DNA of 64,000 nt from Gossypium raimondii. Lineage: Eukaryota > Streptophyta > Magnoliopsida > Malvales > Malvaceae. Of this stretch, positions 49,981 to 62,235 are shown piece after piece. The stretch spans positions 620,001-684,000 of the forward strand of contig NC_068569.1 of assembly GCF_025698545.1 (NCBI RefSeq), given 5' to 3'. How positions within the stretch are numbered: the stretch's first letter is position 1; every line of letters begins with the position of its first letter. The position numbers and the translations under genes are program-made. The notes under the pieces were generated by a model. That model was given only the letters and a program-made list of their open reading frames with translations, did not search any database and was not told the origin of the DNA.

Positions 49981-52480
49981 TGTAATGTTTTTTTCTTATA
50001 TTTTAATGGTTGAATTCAACTTAGGTTGAAGAAGAATCAAACAAGGAATGATAAAAATATAAGGGGAAAAAGGAATTTAGAAGGGGGAATGGTGAAGGAA
50101 GACTGAAAAAGCTGGTCTTTTTTGGGATGGAATTGTTTTGTAAATACATTTAATTTTAAGGCTGAAAACATGTTAGCTTGTTATTATCTTTACTAACTTT
50201 CCCCCACTACCGTAACGCCTTTTTTTCCTGTTTTTCACCTTTTCTTTATTACTAGATCCAACCTCATGTAATTTTAATTTTAGTTGATGGCGAGCGATTA
50301 GAAAAATTGATTTTTTTTTAATTTTGGGTTTATTAATTCGAGTTATTTAATTGTTTGTATTAATTCAAATAAATAACTTAATTTTTTAAGTTTGATTCGA
50401 GTTAAATTTTACTTTCCAAATAGCTCAAATAATAATTGGTGTAAACTCTTTTAGTCCTTGTGAATTTCGAAAATGTACAAATTAATCTCTTTTAACAAAA
50501 GTTATAAAATAAAAAAAATATATAGCTCATTCATTTGGTCACTCACGTTAAAAATTTTAACAAAAATCTAACAAGTGAATCAATCACTGGATGCCACATT
50601 GCACAATTTACCACATAAATATTGCACTACTTTAAAGACTAAAATATAATTTACCCAATACTAATTCTTAACTAAAATAATTAAATAGTTGAAAAAAAAC
50701 CCAAAAATCTAAAAATCTCAAATTTGAACTTTGTAAAGATTCATGTTTTGGCTCTGTTCGTTCTGCATCTTGGCGCGAAGCTAAGATCACCTTATGTTTA
50801 TAAAAAACATGCAACAACAAAAGCAAAAAAGAATCTAACCAGCTTTTAAATTGAATCCTCTCTCTAGAAAAGCTACATCCTGATACAATCTTGATTAGTT
50901 GATTTAGAAACACAAATATGAGAGAAGAAAGAGAGGCGTGATTGGCAGAGGAAAAACAGACATTTAAAACAAAGTTGGTCTAGGGTTTAGGTTTTTAAAA
51001 CAAAGTTAAAATTTGAAGAAGAAGAGACATTTAGATTTCTGTTTTTCTTTTAACTAAATAAATTTTCTTTTTATATTTTTTGGTTAATAATTAGTGTTGG
51101 ACAAATTATATTTTTGTCGTCTAAAGATAATGTAGCATCCAATGATTGGACAACGCGTAAAAATATCCCATGTTAGATTTTCGTTAGAATTTTTATGGGA
51201 TGACCAAAATGAATTAACTATATAATATGGATATTTAAATTGTAAATTTTTATTTTGAGTGATTAAGATAAATTTTTTATAATTAAATGAGTTCACATTA
51301 ATAATATGATATATATAAAACTAGGAAAAAGAATAAAATATAAAAATTTAATTCATATTGGAAAAATATAAAAAGAATACGTATTGGGTCTGGAAATGGG
51401 TGTGTAGTTAATATTAATTTTTAGTTATAGATACGTACCCACGTACACGTAATACTAGTCAAACCCAACACTAGACAATGACAGTCTGCAAAGTCCGTTA
51501 ATGTTTAAATATTGGATTGACGTTTGAGTCAGTTTAAGCATTTTATAAGTTGAATTTTGTTATTTTATTTAATTTGTCCTTAAATGATCATTTAAAATAT
51601 TTGTCAGAAGGGTTGCGTCTCTCATGTGAATGGCAAACACAGACGAGAGAGACAAAGATTCAAAGTTAGCGCAGTCAACTACACCCAAAACACTGATGCT
51701 ATTAATGTTTTATTAGTGCGAGTAAAGAAAAGGGTTTGGGAATAATGAAGCCAAATCTTCTGTTATCATACTTCTTTAACCCCAACAAATTAATTAATAT
51801 GTCCACATCTTCATTATCACTACAACATCATCATTCATCTTTCGTTGAATCATAAATAAAAATAATGATGTAATTACATTAATATTTACAAAGACAATAG
51901 CCAAGCCTTCCTATTAATAGTTGAAAATTGTAAATATATATTGAAATGATAACCAAAACAAAAATACTTTAATAATTAAATGATTAATAGTATAATTTAC
52001 CGCTAAAAATATCAAATTTTAAGTGTCATAGTTGAAAAGTTAGACATATATTAAATAATAGTGTTATATTAATTATTTTTATATCTATTTTATTTTTCCT
52101 ACGTATAGTGTAATTTAATGATTTTAGATTAGTTAATTCATATTGTATTTATCATCTTATATTTCAATGTAATTCTAAAAATTAATCCTTATTTTATTAG
52201 TAACAATAAAAGCAAAAACCATGCAAAGGATCGCATAGGATCACAACGAATTGTTAGCTAAATTTGTTCTTTGGTTATCCGGCCGACAAGATGAAACTCT
52301 GCAAGACAGCAAAAGCGATTACAATAAAAAATTAAGACAAAATAGTATCAAAATATCTTCCATGTCAACAAACTCAACAATCTTAGCCATGTGATCTGCT
52401 ACTCTATTATGAAATTGAGGATGTGTCGGACACATACCTTTTAATTGTGATGAAGGGAAATGAAAATGCTTAGGATTAAA
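49981..52480. other. Intergenic DNA, no gene recognised
   Basis: The first 100-200 bases upstream of the six-helix gene should hold its promoter and leader. Further right are AT-rich repeats: about 50440-50660 carries the phrase 'aaattttaacaaaaatctaac', typical of decayed MITEs. Short reverse frames at 50668-50913 and 51084-51296 have no recognisable similarity. Confidence 0.5.
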
Positions 52481-52908
52481 GCTGATCATGGGTCAAGTTG
52501 AGGAAAAATTTAGGCCCAGGTCAAACCCGAAAAATAGTCCTAAAATCTTACTCGGCCCAACCTGCTTGTATTGAATTTTTTTATGTTATTATTTTATATA
52601 AAAATAAATTAAAGAAACATAATACATCAAATATACTAAAAATATTAAAATAAAAGTTTTCCCACAAATTGAAAGTAAACTAAAAAAAATGTTTTTACTT
52701 AAATAACACTAAAAATCTAATATAGTTACAATTTAACAAGCAAATGCTAGAATATAGCAAAATTAATAATAAAACAATAACAACAAAGTAGTAGTAATAT
52801 AAACAAAACAATAACAAAATAACAAACTTTTTTTTTTGGACAAATTGAGTCAAGCCAACTTTTCGGGCAGGTCTTCAGGTCAAATGATTCGATCCATAAT
52901 CAAGTCTA
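52481..52908 (+). mobile_element. hAT-related non-autonomous element, copy 3
   Basis: The left end reads AAGCTGATCATGGGTCAAGT and the right end GATCCATAATCAAGTCTAC. 'taggcccaggtcaaacccg' and 'tcgggcaggtcttcaggtc' lie inside. The core (about 52590-52830) shares 'aatacatcaaatatactaaaaatatt', 'tttttacttaaataacactaaaa' and 'aacaagcaaatgc' with the element at 33826-34478. It is shorter, with internal deletions. It lies about 440 bases upstream of the CHX start codon. Confidence 0.6.
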
Positions 52909-52976
52909 CTTAAAATCGAACCCGAATTCTTATGCCTACAACATAATGCTTTTACCACTGGATAAAAAAAAGTATA

Positions 52977-53110
52977 AGATAACTTTAAATGTTGATAAAT
53001 TTACTTGTTACATTGTCTAGATTAATTGAATTGTTAAGTGTTTAGTTACTGGGGTAGGATAACTTTAAATATTGTTAGATTTACTTGCTCCATTGTCTGG
53101 ATTAACTGAC
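52977..53110 (+). repeat. Two 80-bp-spaced direct repeats in the CHX promoter
   Basis: The block GATAACTTTAAATGTTGATA with 'aatttacttgttacattgtctagattaattga' starts at 52978. It recurs with a few changes at 53058, giving an 80-bp period. A shorter echo, 'catggtctagattaaaaga', follows at about 53131-53150. It ends about 235 bases before the CHX ATG, so it could carry duplicated regulatory sites; that role is inference. Confidence 0.8.
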
Positions 53111-53344
53111 AACTGTATAGTTTCATTCACATGGTCTAGATTAAAAGAATGCAAAGTTAGTTGGACCAAATAAAGATGTACGGTACCGTGTAATAACATT
53201 AACCTCAGTTTAAAAGGAAGTTAGAAACAACAAGAGCTTGTTAAACCAGTAATAACAAAAGTAAGGGAAAAAATAAAGAAATAAAAGAAGAAGAAACTTC
53301 ATCTCTTTACACAGCAATCAATATCATTGAAACCAAGGGACAAG

Positions 53345-55805
53345 ATGGCATATAGTAATTCAGGCTCTTACACGACCGGAAACAGCACAAAATCAGAGGC
53401 ACAAGTATGTCTTAAATTTCCTCCTAAAGTCAGTTCTCCAGGTTTGATGGCATTGTGGTCGGCCAAAGGACAAAACAAAGGAAAACTTAGGATGCTAATG
53501 GAATATTCTGGTCCTAGGCTTCAGATCCAGATGGTTGTCACTTTTGTACTCACTCAAGCCATTCATAGTGTGCTTAAACACCTTAGGCTGCCAATGTTCA
53601 TATCCCAGATTCTTGCAGGGATGATATTGGGTCCTATGGTTTTCAGGGGCAAAAGGTCGTTGATTACGTCGTCGGACCAAAGTGTGGCAGTTCTAGGTAC
53701 GGTGGGGGCCATCGGGTATATGTTCTTTTTGTTTCTGAGTGGGGTGAAAATGGATGTTGGCATGACATTCAGATCTGGTAAGAAGGTGATATGTATTGGG
53801 GTTTTAACAGTGGTGGTGCCACTAATGGCTTGTTTGATAACAGCCAAGTCACTTAACCAAGAAAGTCAATTCTTCACAAACAAACGTGTTTTTCTTGCGG
53901 TAACGTACTCGGCGACTTCATTCCCGGTCATACATTGTCTTCTCAGTGAGTTGAAACTTCTTAACTCGGAACTCGGTAGGCTAGGTTTATCGGCGGCGCT
54001 TATTGGTGAAATCGTGGCATTATTTCTTTTAACCATTTGTCAATGGGTGGTTGATGGGTTGGAAAATGGTTGGAAAGTGGTGGTGAGCAATTTTGGATTC
54101 TTTACTGTCTATTTTGTTATCGTGGTGTTTTGGTTTCGACCCGTAATGAAATGGATGGTGAGAAAAACCCCCGAGGGTGGACAAATCAAGAATTCTTACC
54201 TTTATATTGTGATTGGGGCTTTCATGGTTTCACATAAGCTTGCCGAACTATTAAAAGTGTACATTGTCTTTGCCCCATTTCTTGTCGGATTGGCTGTCCC
54301 GGATGGACCACCGTTGGGATCTGCTTTGGTCGAGAAACTTGAACCTATTGTTGAGGGTTTGTTTATGCCTTTGTTTGTTACAACATGTGGCATGCGGATT
54401 GATTTTTCTTATCTCAAAAACTATGGTTCCTTTGCTAAAGACCAAGTCATATCAGCTGTCGTCACCAATTTTGTCAAATTCGGTGTCTCTTTCCTTCTTC
54501 CTTTCTTGTGGAACATCCCCATTAGAGATTCTTTGGCATTTGCTTTTATAATGTTAAACAAAGGTATAGTTGAGATGGCTTCCTATAGCTTCATGAATGA
54601 TACCCTGGTACGTATGTATATATTAATTATGCCTTGTTTGCTTTTTTACTATCTCTACGTAAAATTCATAACCATATTCATGCATGCAGGTTATATCTCA
54701 GGATATGTTCGCTTTCGTGACAATTATTGTCATTTTGATAGCAAGCATTGTTCCAATATTTGTGAAAACCCTCTACGATCCATCCAGCAAGCATGTACGT
54801 TACTTGAAAAAGAGTATCATGGACTGTAAGCTCAATGACGAGCTTCGAATAATCGGTTGTATTCACGTGCCGGCTAACGTTAATTCCATCATCGACATCC
54901 TCAACGCTTCGTGTCCGACCAGACAAAGTCCCATCGCGCTTTCTGTTCTTCACCTTATTAAACTCAGCGGACGAGCCACTCCACTTTTCATTGCTCATGA
55001 AAAACAGAGTAAATCCCCGTCAAACAACTCATACTCCGAGAACGTGGTCCTCGCGTTTAATCGGTTGGAGCGAGACAATTGGGGAGCCGTATCAGTGAAA
55101 TCATTCACTGCGGTTTCTCCACCGAATTTGATGCACGAAGATATATGTAACCTCGTCATGGATCAATTCACATCTTTCTTAATACTTCCATTTCACCGCC
55201 GGCGACATGTCGACGGCAGCATTGAATCGGAAGATCAAACAGTTAGGAGACTAAACTTCAATATCCTCCAAAAACCGCCTTGTTCCGTAGGGATCCTTGT
55301 TGAAGGTCAACGCCATGTAAAATGCATCAACTCGAGAGATCATATGCATGACCAATACCCATTAGCTAACTCTTCAACCTACACCATTGCTATGATATTC
55401 ATGGGGGGGAAAGATGATTGGGAGGCTTTAGCTTTAGCCAAACGCATGTCCCGAGATAAAAGCGTTAAACTAACGGTGATTCAATTTAAAGCTGTAGACG
55501 GGTTCCAAGATGATGATGGTGACAGAATGATGGATAAGCAACTGTTGAGAAATGTTAAGGAGAATACAAGCACAACATACATTGAGAAGGAGGTGAAGGA
55601 TGGACCAGAAACATTAACGTATCTTCGATCCATTGTGGATGATTACAAGCTATTCATTGTTGGAAGACGATACAAGCGTGAAGATCCACAGACTGTGGGT
55701 CTCCATGAATGGAGTGAATTTCAAGATATCGGTATCATTGGGGAATTACTCTCATCTCCAGATTTTGGTGGCAAACATTCTGTGTTGATTGTGCGACACC
55801 AATAA
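53345..55805 (+). CDS. CHX-type cation/H+ antiporter
   Basis: Exons 53345-54607 and 54690-55805 join in frame (GT..AG, 82-base intron) to give 792 residues, the usual CHX length. CHX proteins are endomembrane or plasma-membrane K+/Na+-proton exchangers of the CPA2 family. The first about 440 residues hold the Na+/H+ exchanger domain with 10-12 hydrophobic segments (for example LPMFISQILAGMILGPMVF, IGYMFFLFLSGVKMD, VYIVFAPFLVGLAVPDGPPL and LVEKLEPIVEGLFMPLFVTT). The rest is a soluble USP-like regulatory region ending in FQDIGIIGELLSSPDFGG and SVLIVRHQ, a typical CHX tail. The chosen ATG is the first in frame; the frame extends six codons upstream without another ATG. Which CHX clade it belongs to cannot be decided by eye. 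Confidence 0.93.
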
Positions 55806-56603
55806 CAACAACAAACCACTGCTTAATCATAACCAGGATCATCATTTGGTTATGCGCTTTGAATTTTGGACTTTTTAAATACGTATTTAGATTTAGATTT
55901 AATGTATTGATTGCTTGTATTTCTAAATCGTTATTGTGATAAGTTAATTTTATATTTTATTGGTGTGGTGATTACTCATTTCATTGCTTAATTATGAGGT
56001 CGGGATTCAGTCTCCATCCTTGAAAATAAAACCAATTTTATGATCAATTATTTATCTTTTCGAAAAGCACTTATAATAAATTGATAATTATTGCTACAAG
56101 TAGATACCTTGATTTCGATTTTTTTTTATCTATAATATTTGATGATCCGATTGTACAATCAAAGTTGTTGAGGGAAAAGAAAATGTTAATTTGTGAAGGT
56201 TCGTTAGTCACATGGGATTTCTAATTGTTATTTGTTGAAGAGGGAAGAAAAAACAGAAACTTCCTACTCCAAGTAGATTTTGTCATGGTTACTGGAATAA
56301 AAAAAGTTTTATTATATTGATTTTTAAATATAGATGTCAAATATAAATAATAGAAAGAAAAATTATAGAACAGGAGAATAAAAAGTTAAACCTGTTCAAT
56401 TGATTTCCTTTAACTGAAAAATTCGGCTCCATTGATTTTAATTGAGAAATTTGATCAAACTAAATCAACTTTAATTCAATCCGTATTTTTTATTAACCAA
56501 CTTTAAAATATTGGAGTGAATTTATATAATTATATAAGTTATATATTTTAAATAACTTAAAAATAAGCAATTCAATTCCGAGAATAAAAAACTGATAATT
56601 GAA
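55806..56603. other. CHX 3' flank
   Basis: It probably starts with the CHX 3' UTR. A possible SINE-like piece, GGTCGGGATTCAGTCTCC, lies near 55999-56016. The rest is AT-rich. It ends in the left target duplication of the hAT MITE. Confidence 0.45.
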
Positions 56604-56611
56604 CTAAGTAA

Positions 56612-57073
56612 TAGAGGTGCTCATGGGCCGGGCCGGGTCCATAAAAATTTTTGGCCCGGGCTCAGCCCAGCCTGAAATATGGGCCTGAAATTTTGCCCAG
56701 GCCCGGCCTGGAAAAAAAAATCATAAGCCCGGGCCCGGCCCGACCCATTTTTTAATAAATACCAAAAATTATTTTATAAATTAAAAAAATATTTTAAAAA
56801 TATTTTAAAATTAAAAATATTTAAAAATATTTTAAAAATATTTTAAAATTAAAAAATAATAAAAAAAGTATTTTTAAAAATAAATATATTTATTATATCG
56901 GGCCGGGCTGGGCCAGGCCCGAGCCAAAAAGTGGTGCCCAAGGCCCGGCACGTTTTCTAAACGGGCCTCGTTTTTTTGCCCAAGCCCATATTTTGGGCCT
57001 ATATTTTTACCCAAACCCTCCCATATTTTGGGCAGGCTGTCGGGCCGGGCCGCCCGGCCCATGAGCACCTCTA
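56612..57073. mobile_element. hAT MITE, 462 bp, with 8-bp target duplication
   Basis: The element is bounded by an exact 8-bp direct repeat CTAAGTAA (56604-56611 and 57074-57081). Its ends are perfect inverted repeats of about 22 bp, starting TAGAGGTGCTCATGGGCCGG on both strands. The sub-terminal zones are very GC-rich (GGCCCGGG, GGGCCGGGC) and the centre is almost pure A/T. An 8-bp duplication with TAGxGGTG-type ends fits the hAT superfamily. It has no transposase frame; the reverse frame at 56874-57068 only reflects its GC-rich end. The intact ends point to a fairly recent insertion. Confidence 0.9.
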
Positions 57074-57081
57074 CTAAGTAA

Positions 57082-58830
57082 TCAATTTCACCTAGAGTCT
57101 TCGGTCCATAAATGAGCCCTATAATATTGGGCTTTGCGATAGGATTTGACCTCCTACAGTCCTACTTAGTTACCTTGGACCTAATTGAACAAGACTTCTA
57201 AAAAGATCAGTATTAACGAAGTCAAAAGAAAATATTTTAATTGTGGTGCATAATATATCGACGTTTGTTAGATTCAGTTGTATAAAATTGGATGTCCCAC
57301 AAATAAAGAAAACAACAGTTTCCCTCTAATAAAGAGATTCGATTTTGTAGTGTTGAGGTTGATGGTCAGCAATGATGGAATCATGCAAATTGACCTCATT
57401 TCAAAATGATTGAGAATAAAACAAAGAGGGAAAACATAGTCATAAAATAACAAATCTAAGATAGTATTAATTCGTGTGGAGTTTTTCTTTCCCTTTCTAT
57501 GATTGCACAAGACGTAGCTATTGATCATATCACATAATATATGAAAAAGGTTCCTTTGGCGTACATTAGGGTCTGCCTCTGAACAAGATGACGATGATAG
57601 GCGGTGACAAGCATTTGCCGATGACATCCGCTCTCACAGCCAACGAAGGCCACATGCAAAGCCACGTTTCGTCTTTGTCAGCTCAGCTTTGTCCACATCT
57701 CCCTGCAGGTTTTGATCTATATCCAGCATCTTTGTTTTGTTTTTATCTAATCAAATTATTACAATACTGAAAAAATAAAATAATAAAGCAACACTTTGAA
57801 ATTACAACTTGTACACATGCATTGATCCATACCTAGTAATACTTAGTAGGCGTGAATAATAAAATACTTATTATAAGAGAAATGAGTCAGCGAATCAACG
57901 TGATGGATTCACATAGTCAATGAAACGAGGATCCGAAGGTTTGCCTATGTTTTGCCCATTCATGTTTGTCTGTCTTATGATATAACATACAAGTTGCATA
58001 TCAACTTGAATTCAATTTGAATAATTTAAGCTTAATTATAAAAGTACGTAAAATATCAATTAAAAATAATTTTTGATATATTATTATTTTTGAATAGCCG
58101 AAAACAGACTTTTAACTTGAATTTTTTCTTAAAATTGTGCTTCCATCCGACTCCACCCGGCCAAGGAGAAGATGGAAATTGTTGCTCCCACAGGATAGGG
58201 GCTTAATTACCTCGACTGCTACACTAAGCTACATCCTGTTAATTTCCCTCTCCAAGAAACAAAAGAAAGGAAGTTTCGATGGGGTAATTATATACGTAAC
58301 TTTTTTGGATTATTTTTCCTTTTATATGGGAAAACCTATTGATTCGATTAGATTGATATTTGAATCATTTATTTAAGATAATTAATTATATAGTTGTTCA
58401 TCATTATTGTTAGTGTATCTTTTTATATATAATGAGCAGATTCATGAATAAACTGTAGTAATCACTAGTTAATTTGTACAATAAAAGTTAACCGGATTAT
58501 TTTATAATTTTTAAGTATAGTTACAATGTTTAAACATAATTAAACACCAAAAACAAATATGAGAGATTTTTAAAAAAAACCCCTAAAAAATACTTCATCT
58601 ATTTTAAAATTTAAAATACCTCTTAAGCTGATAAGTATTGAAAGGTCTGTATGTCATACTACCATATATGTTATATATTTTTCATATATAATTTTCAACT
58701 TGAATCTTATCTGGGTGCCCTTTTATACCTATTCTAATCACAACTCTTTCCAGCACCTGGGTCGGTCGCTTCTCTCCCTCGCTCACCTATCCTCTTAGCA
58801 GTGTTGGTGCTGGCATACAAAAACAGAGGG
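57082..58830. other. Intergenic DNA upstream of the WAT1-related gene
   Basis: About 57560-57760 is GC-richer and contains a 60-codon frame (57588-57770) without recognisable similarity. About 58135-58290 is similar in character. The last 130 bases include CT-rich leader-like sequence ('cgcttctctccctcgctcacc') before the ATG of the next gene. Confidence 0.45.
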
Positions 58831-60388
58831 ATGGGTGGGTGGGAAGATTACAAGTATCCAATAGCCATGGTGGTATTACAATCAGGTTATGCAGGCGTTG
58901 CACTCGTCACCAGAGCAGCCATGTTGCAAGGCATGAGTCCTCCAGTTCTTGTCGTTTACAGGCAAGCCGTCGCAACTTTAGCTGTGGCACCAGTTGCTTA
59001 TCTCTCCAGGTGACTCCCTTTATCCACCACTTTCTCTCTCAAAACATCATGCGCGTATTAATTCATATTAGTTCACCTTTGTCTACAGGAGAAAATCAGG
59101 TGGACCTTCATTGGGACTAAGGAGCTTTTCTTTGATATTTTTAGCCACGCTTATTGGGTATCTTTTTAAGCCAATATTGAATATTGTTTTCCAATCTTAG
59201 ATGCATGTGATGATTTGAATTGACCCGGAACAGGATTACAATCAATCAGAATATCTACTATGAGGGTCTATATTTGGCCACTTCATCAACAGCAACTGCA
59301 GTGGCAAATCTAGTCCCCGCCATCACTTTTGTTATGGCATCCGTTGTCGGGTACGTGATTCATTGCTGGAAACAGTATATTTGTACATAGGGAGACTATT
59401 TATTCATTGTGTAATTTGTATAGATTAGAAAAGGTAGATATTAGAAGCTTGAGAAGTATTGCTAAAATAGCCGGGACGGTGATCTGTGTCGCCGGAGCCA
59501 TTTTCATGGCATTGCTGAGGGGCCCAAAGCTATTGAATGCACAAGCTTTACCAGTAACAGAATCAACAATTGGACCGGAAGGTGAGCACTGGTTGCAGGG
59601 TTGTCTGTTTCTATTTGGAAGCGCTAGTTTGTGGTCCATTTGGCTGATTTTTCAGGTATTCGGATCATTACCTTGTCTTCACTTGTCTAATATTTCAATC
59701 ACTAATAAGATTTTCCAACAGGTTCCAGCTTCAGCCAGCTACCCTGACCACGTTTCCTTATCGGCCTGGATGTGTTTCTTTGGAACATTGCAGTCAGCAG
59801 TAGTTGCACTGTTTTTTGAACCAAACCTGGCAGCATGGACCATTCATTCCAGTTTTGAGATCATTTCTTGTCTCTTTATAGTACGTTAAAAAAACTGAAT
59901 TCAGGTCACTTACTTTGATACAATGCAAATCATGTCCTAACTAACCACAAACATGATCTGTATAGGGAATATTCGGATCCGGGGTGTCGTTCTTCGTTCA
60001 AGCCTGGTGTATAGCGCAAAAGGGACCCCTCTTCTCCGCCATGTTTAATCCTTTGTGTACAGTCATTGCGACCATATTGGCTGCTTTGCTCTTGCATGAG
60101 GAAATTTATGTGGGCAGGTAAATAACGTTTAACAACATAATCACACATGTATATATATATTGTTGTTATATTTAAGTTCACTTTTTTTGGTTTGTGTTCG
60201 TTTTCAGCCTAATAGGTGCAGTTGGTGTAATTGGTGGGTTATACGCTGTTCTATGGGGAAAAGCCAAAGACTGCCAAGTGATGAATAAAGAAACAGATAC
60301 AGAGTCATTGCAGACCAATTATAAGCTTGACTTGGAAGAACCCCTTTTATCTGATAAATCTACTCGTACCAATGAAAATAATGCATAA
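58831..60388 (+). CDS. WAT1-related (UMAMIT/EamA) transporter
   Basis: Seven exons (58831-59009, 59089-59157, 59234-59350, 59424-59655, 59722-59880, 59966-60117, 60208-60388) join in phase to 362 residues. WAT1-related/UMAMIT proteins are ten-helix drug/metabolite-type facilitators that move amino acids or auxin across plasma or vacuolar membranes. EamA domain 1 (about 12-150) includes LQSGYAGVALVTRAAMLQGM, PPVLVVYRQAVA and ITINQNIYYEGLYLATSSTA. EamA domain 2 (about 185-325) includes SGVSFFVQAWCIAQKGPLF, AMFNPLCTVIATILAALLLH and EEIYVGSLIGAVGVIGGLY, ending in VLWGKAKD. The polar tail carries LDLEEPLL, an acidic dileucine-type signal that often directs tonoplast or trafficking. The first in-frame ATG was chosen; the GTG 30 bases upstream is not a eukaryotic start. 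Substrate is unknown. Confidence 0.93.
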
Positions 60389-62235
60389 ATATTATAAACA
60401 TAGCTCAGCTACGATCTTGTTTTTCTCCCATAGATTTGGGTCCACAATGTTCAATGCAAACTGGGATATATATACGCAAACAGACAGATATTGGATCAAT
60501 AAGCTTTACCAACTAATTTGGAGTATCAACTAAATACAAAGTACTTGAACCATCTTAGATTTGATTTTATTCATGAATCTGTTATTGTAATGTTTCGTCT
60601 GTAATCAAATTATTTTTGTGTGGTCAATGAGTTTCCACATGTAGCTGGTCAATATTGTTTATTTTAATATTTAATGCAGAGTATGATTATACTTATATCT
60701 CGCGAACTCTTTTTGTGAATTTACGACTCCACAAATCAAAGGCACTTCAAGAATTAGGACATCTGCGAACACAAGATCTTGCAACCCCAGCAAATGGGAC
60801 CGCACACTCGACTTGTGGGATATTTGCCTTTTAAACGTCACCCATTTCCATTCTCTGGACAACACATAATGTTTTGGGAACTATCTGAAACAACCCCTTA
60901 AAGGGCTTATTGACACCCGAAAAATGGTCAACTTTTCGGCCACTCCTACATTTCAATCACCTGAATACTCCTACGGCTCTCCATCCATTGGATGAACCGT
61001 CACAAATCTCCACAATCTTAGTGAATGAGGTGATAATACATCATTCAGTTTTACTAAAAGCAAATCAAAGTTGTTGTGGAAGATGTGTATTCCTCTGATT
61101 CATTAAGCATCAAATATAATTTTATAATTTATTGAATAATAATGAGTGCCCAACGGAAGAAATGTGGGATTTGCTTCGGCCCATAATAGTTTGGCTGGAA
61201 TGGTGTTGGATCACTCTGGGTGGGTGGGTTCACAATAAGAACTGAGATTATGTTATGTGCTGCTCTACGAATGAATTTTCAGAAGATGTTTTCGTTTTAT
61301 TTAAACCGTGTCTGCAAATGTGAAACAAATAGCTAACATCACCTGCTTTCAGGATGGATGGTTTGAAACAAAACGTGCAACTTCCATTTGAAGTGAAGCA
61401 GAGAAAGAGGAGTGGATCTACAATTGTTGAGAAAATGATATTGCAAATTTGTGCATAAAAAGCGAGTAAATGGGAGAATTGTCAAATGGAAAAATAACCT
61501 CCGACAAATACAGAACTAGCGGCTTCGAAAATTTTAGCATGATAATCTCCACCAAAGATGTGTCAATTTTACATTGGCCGCTGGCAACATCAAAATAAAC
61601 TTTAGGTTAAGACTTGCAAATCATGTGAAAAAGACTTTTCAAGTGTGTGTTCCATATTTATCTAAAGTCTGATTCTACAACCCAGTAAAACACTGCTCCA
61701 TTCCACTAACTTTGTTCATTAGTATCATTCTCAGGAGCAATTCATCCACTCGTTTACATTTTGAATCTTTCATCTCCACTTCAACATATGTGTTTCGTCC
61801 TTTGCATCATATCTGTTTCGAACACAATGGGACCAGCTCATTAAGTGGTACCCGCCACTTGCAAAACCCAACCTGACAAGACTCCATCTTGTTTTCAATG
61901 CCTAGGATAATGCAACTCTTGAACCCACAATATTTAGGGCTCTTATTTAGGTGGCCCACACACCTAAGCTTTCATTGCCCAACAACCATTTTTTGTCAAC
62001 ATTCAACTCAATGCAACACCCAGAATTTCAACATTACTCACAAATGATGCAGAGCAAGTAACATAGAAAATATCTTTTATACATGAGCATTAGATGATAT
62101 CTTAATTGTTCTACTAACTAGACAAGGAAATAAAAATCTATACAATAAAAATAAAGGTCTAAAACGCAAACATAGAAACTAAATAATAGCAAATCCGAAC
62201 AAACTAAACCCTTCTTAATCAGAAAAAACAAGCTC
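60389..62235. other. Region between WAT1-related gene and tetraspanin
   Basis: The two genes converge, so both 3' UTRs lie here. About 60690-61100 is less AT-rich and has short frames on both strands (60671-60865 reverse, 60910-61098 forward) with no similarity. About 61700-62000 is similar in composition. No intact gene or repeat with clear ends was found. Confidence 0.45.

Noticed and set aside
57061..57081. Short palindromes as candidate regulatory sites
   Set aside because: They are the terminal repeat and target duplication of the hAT MITE.
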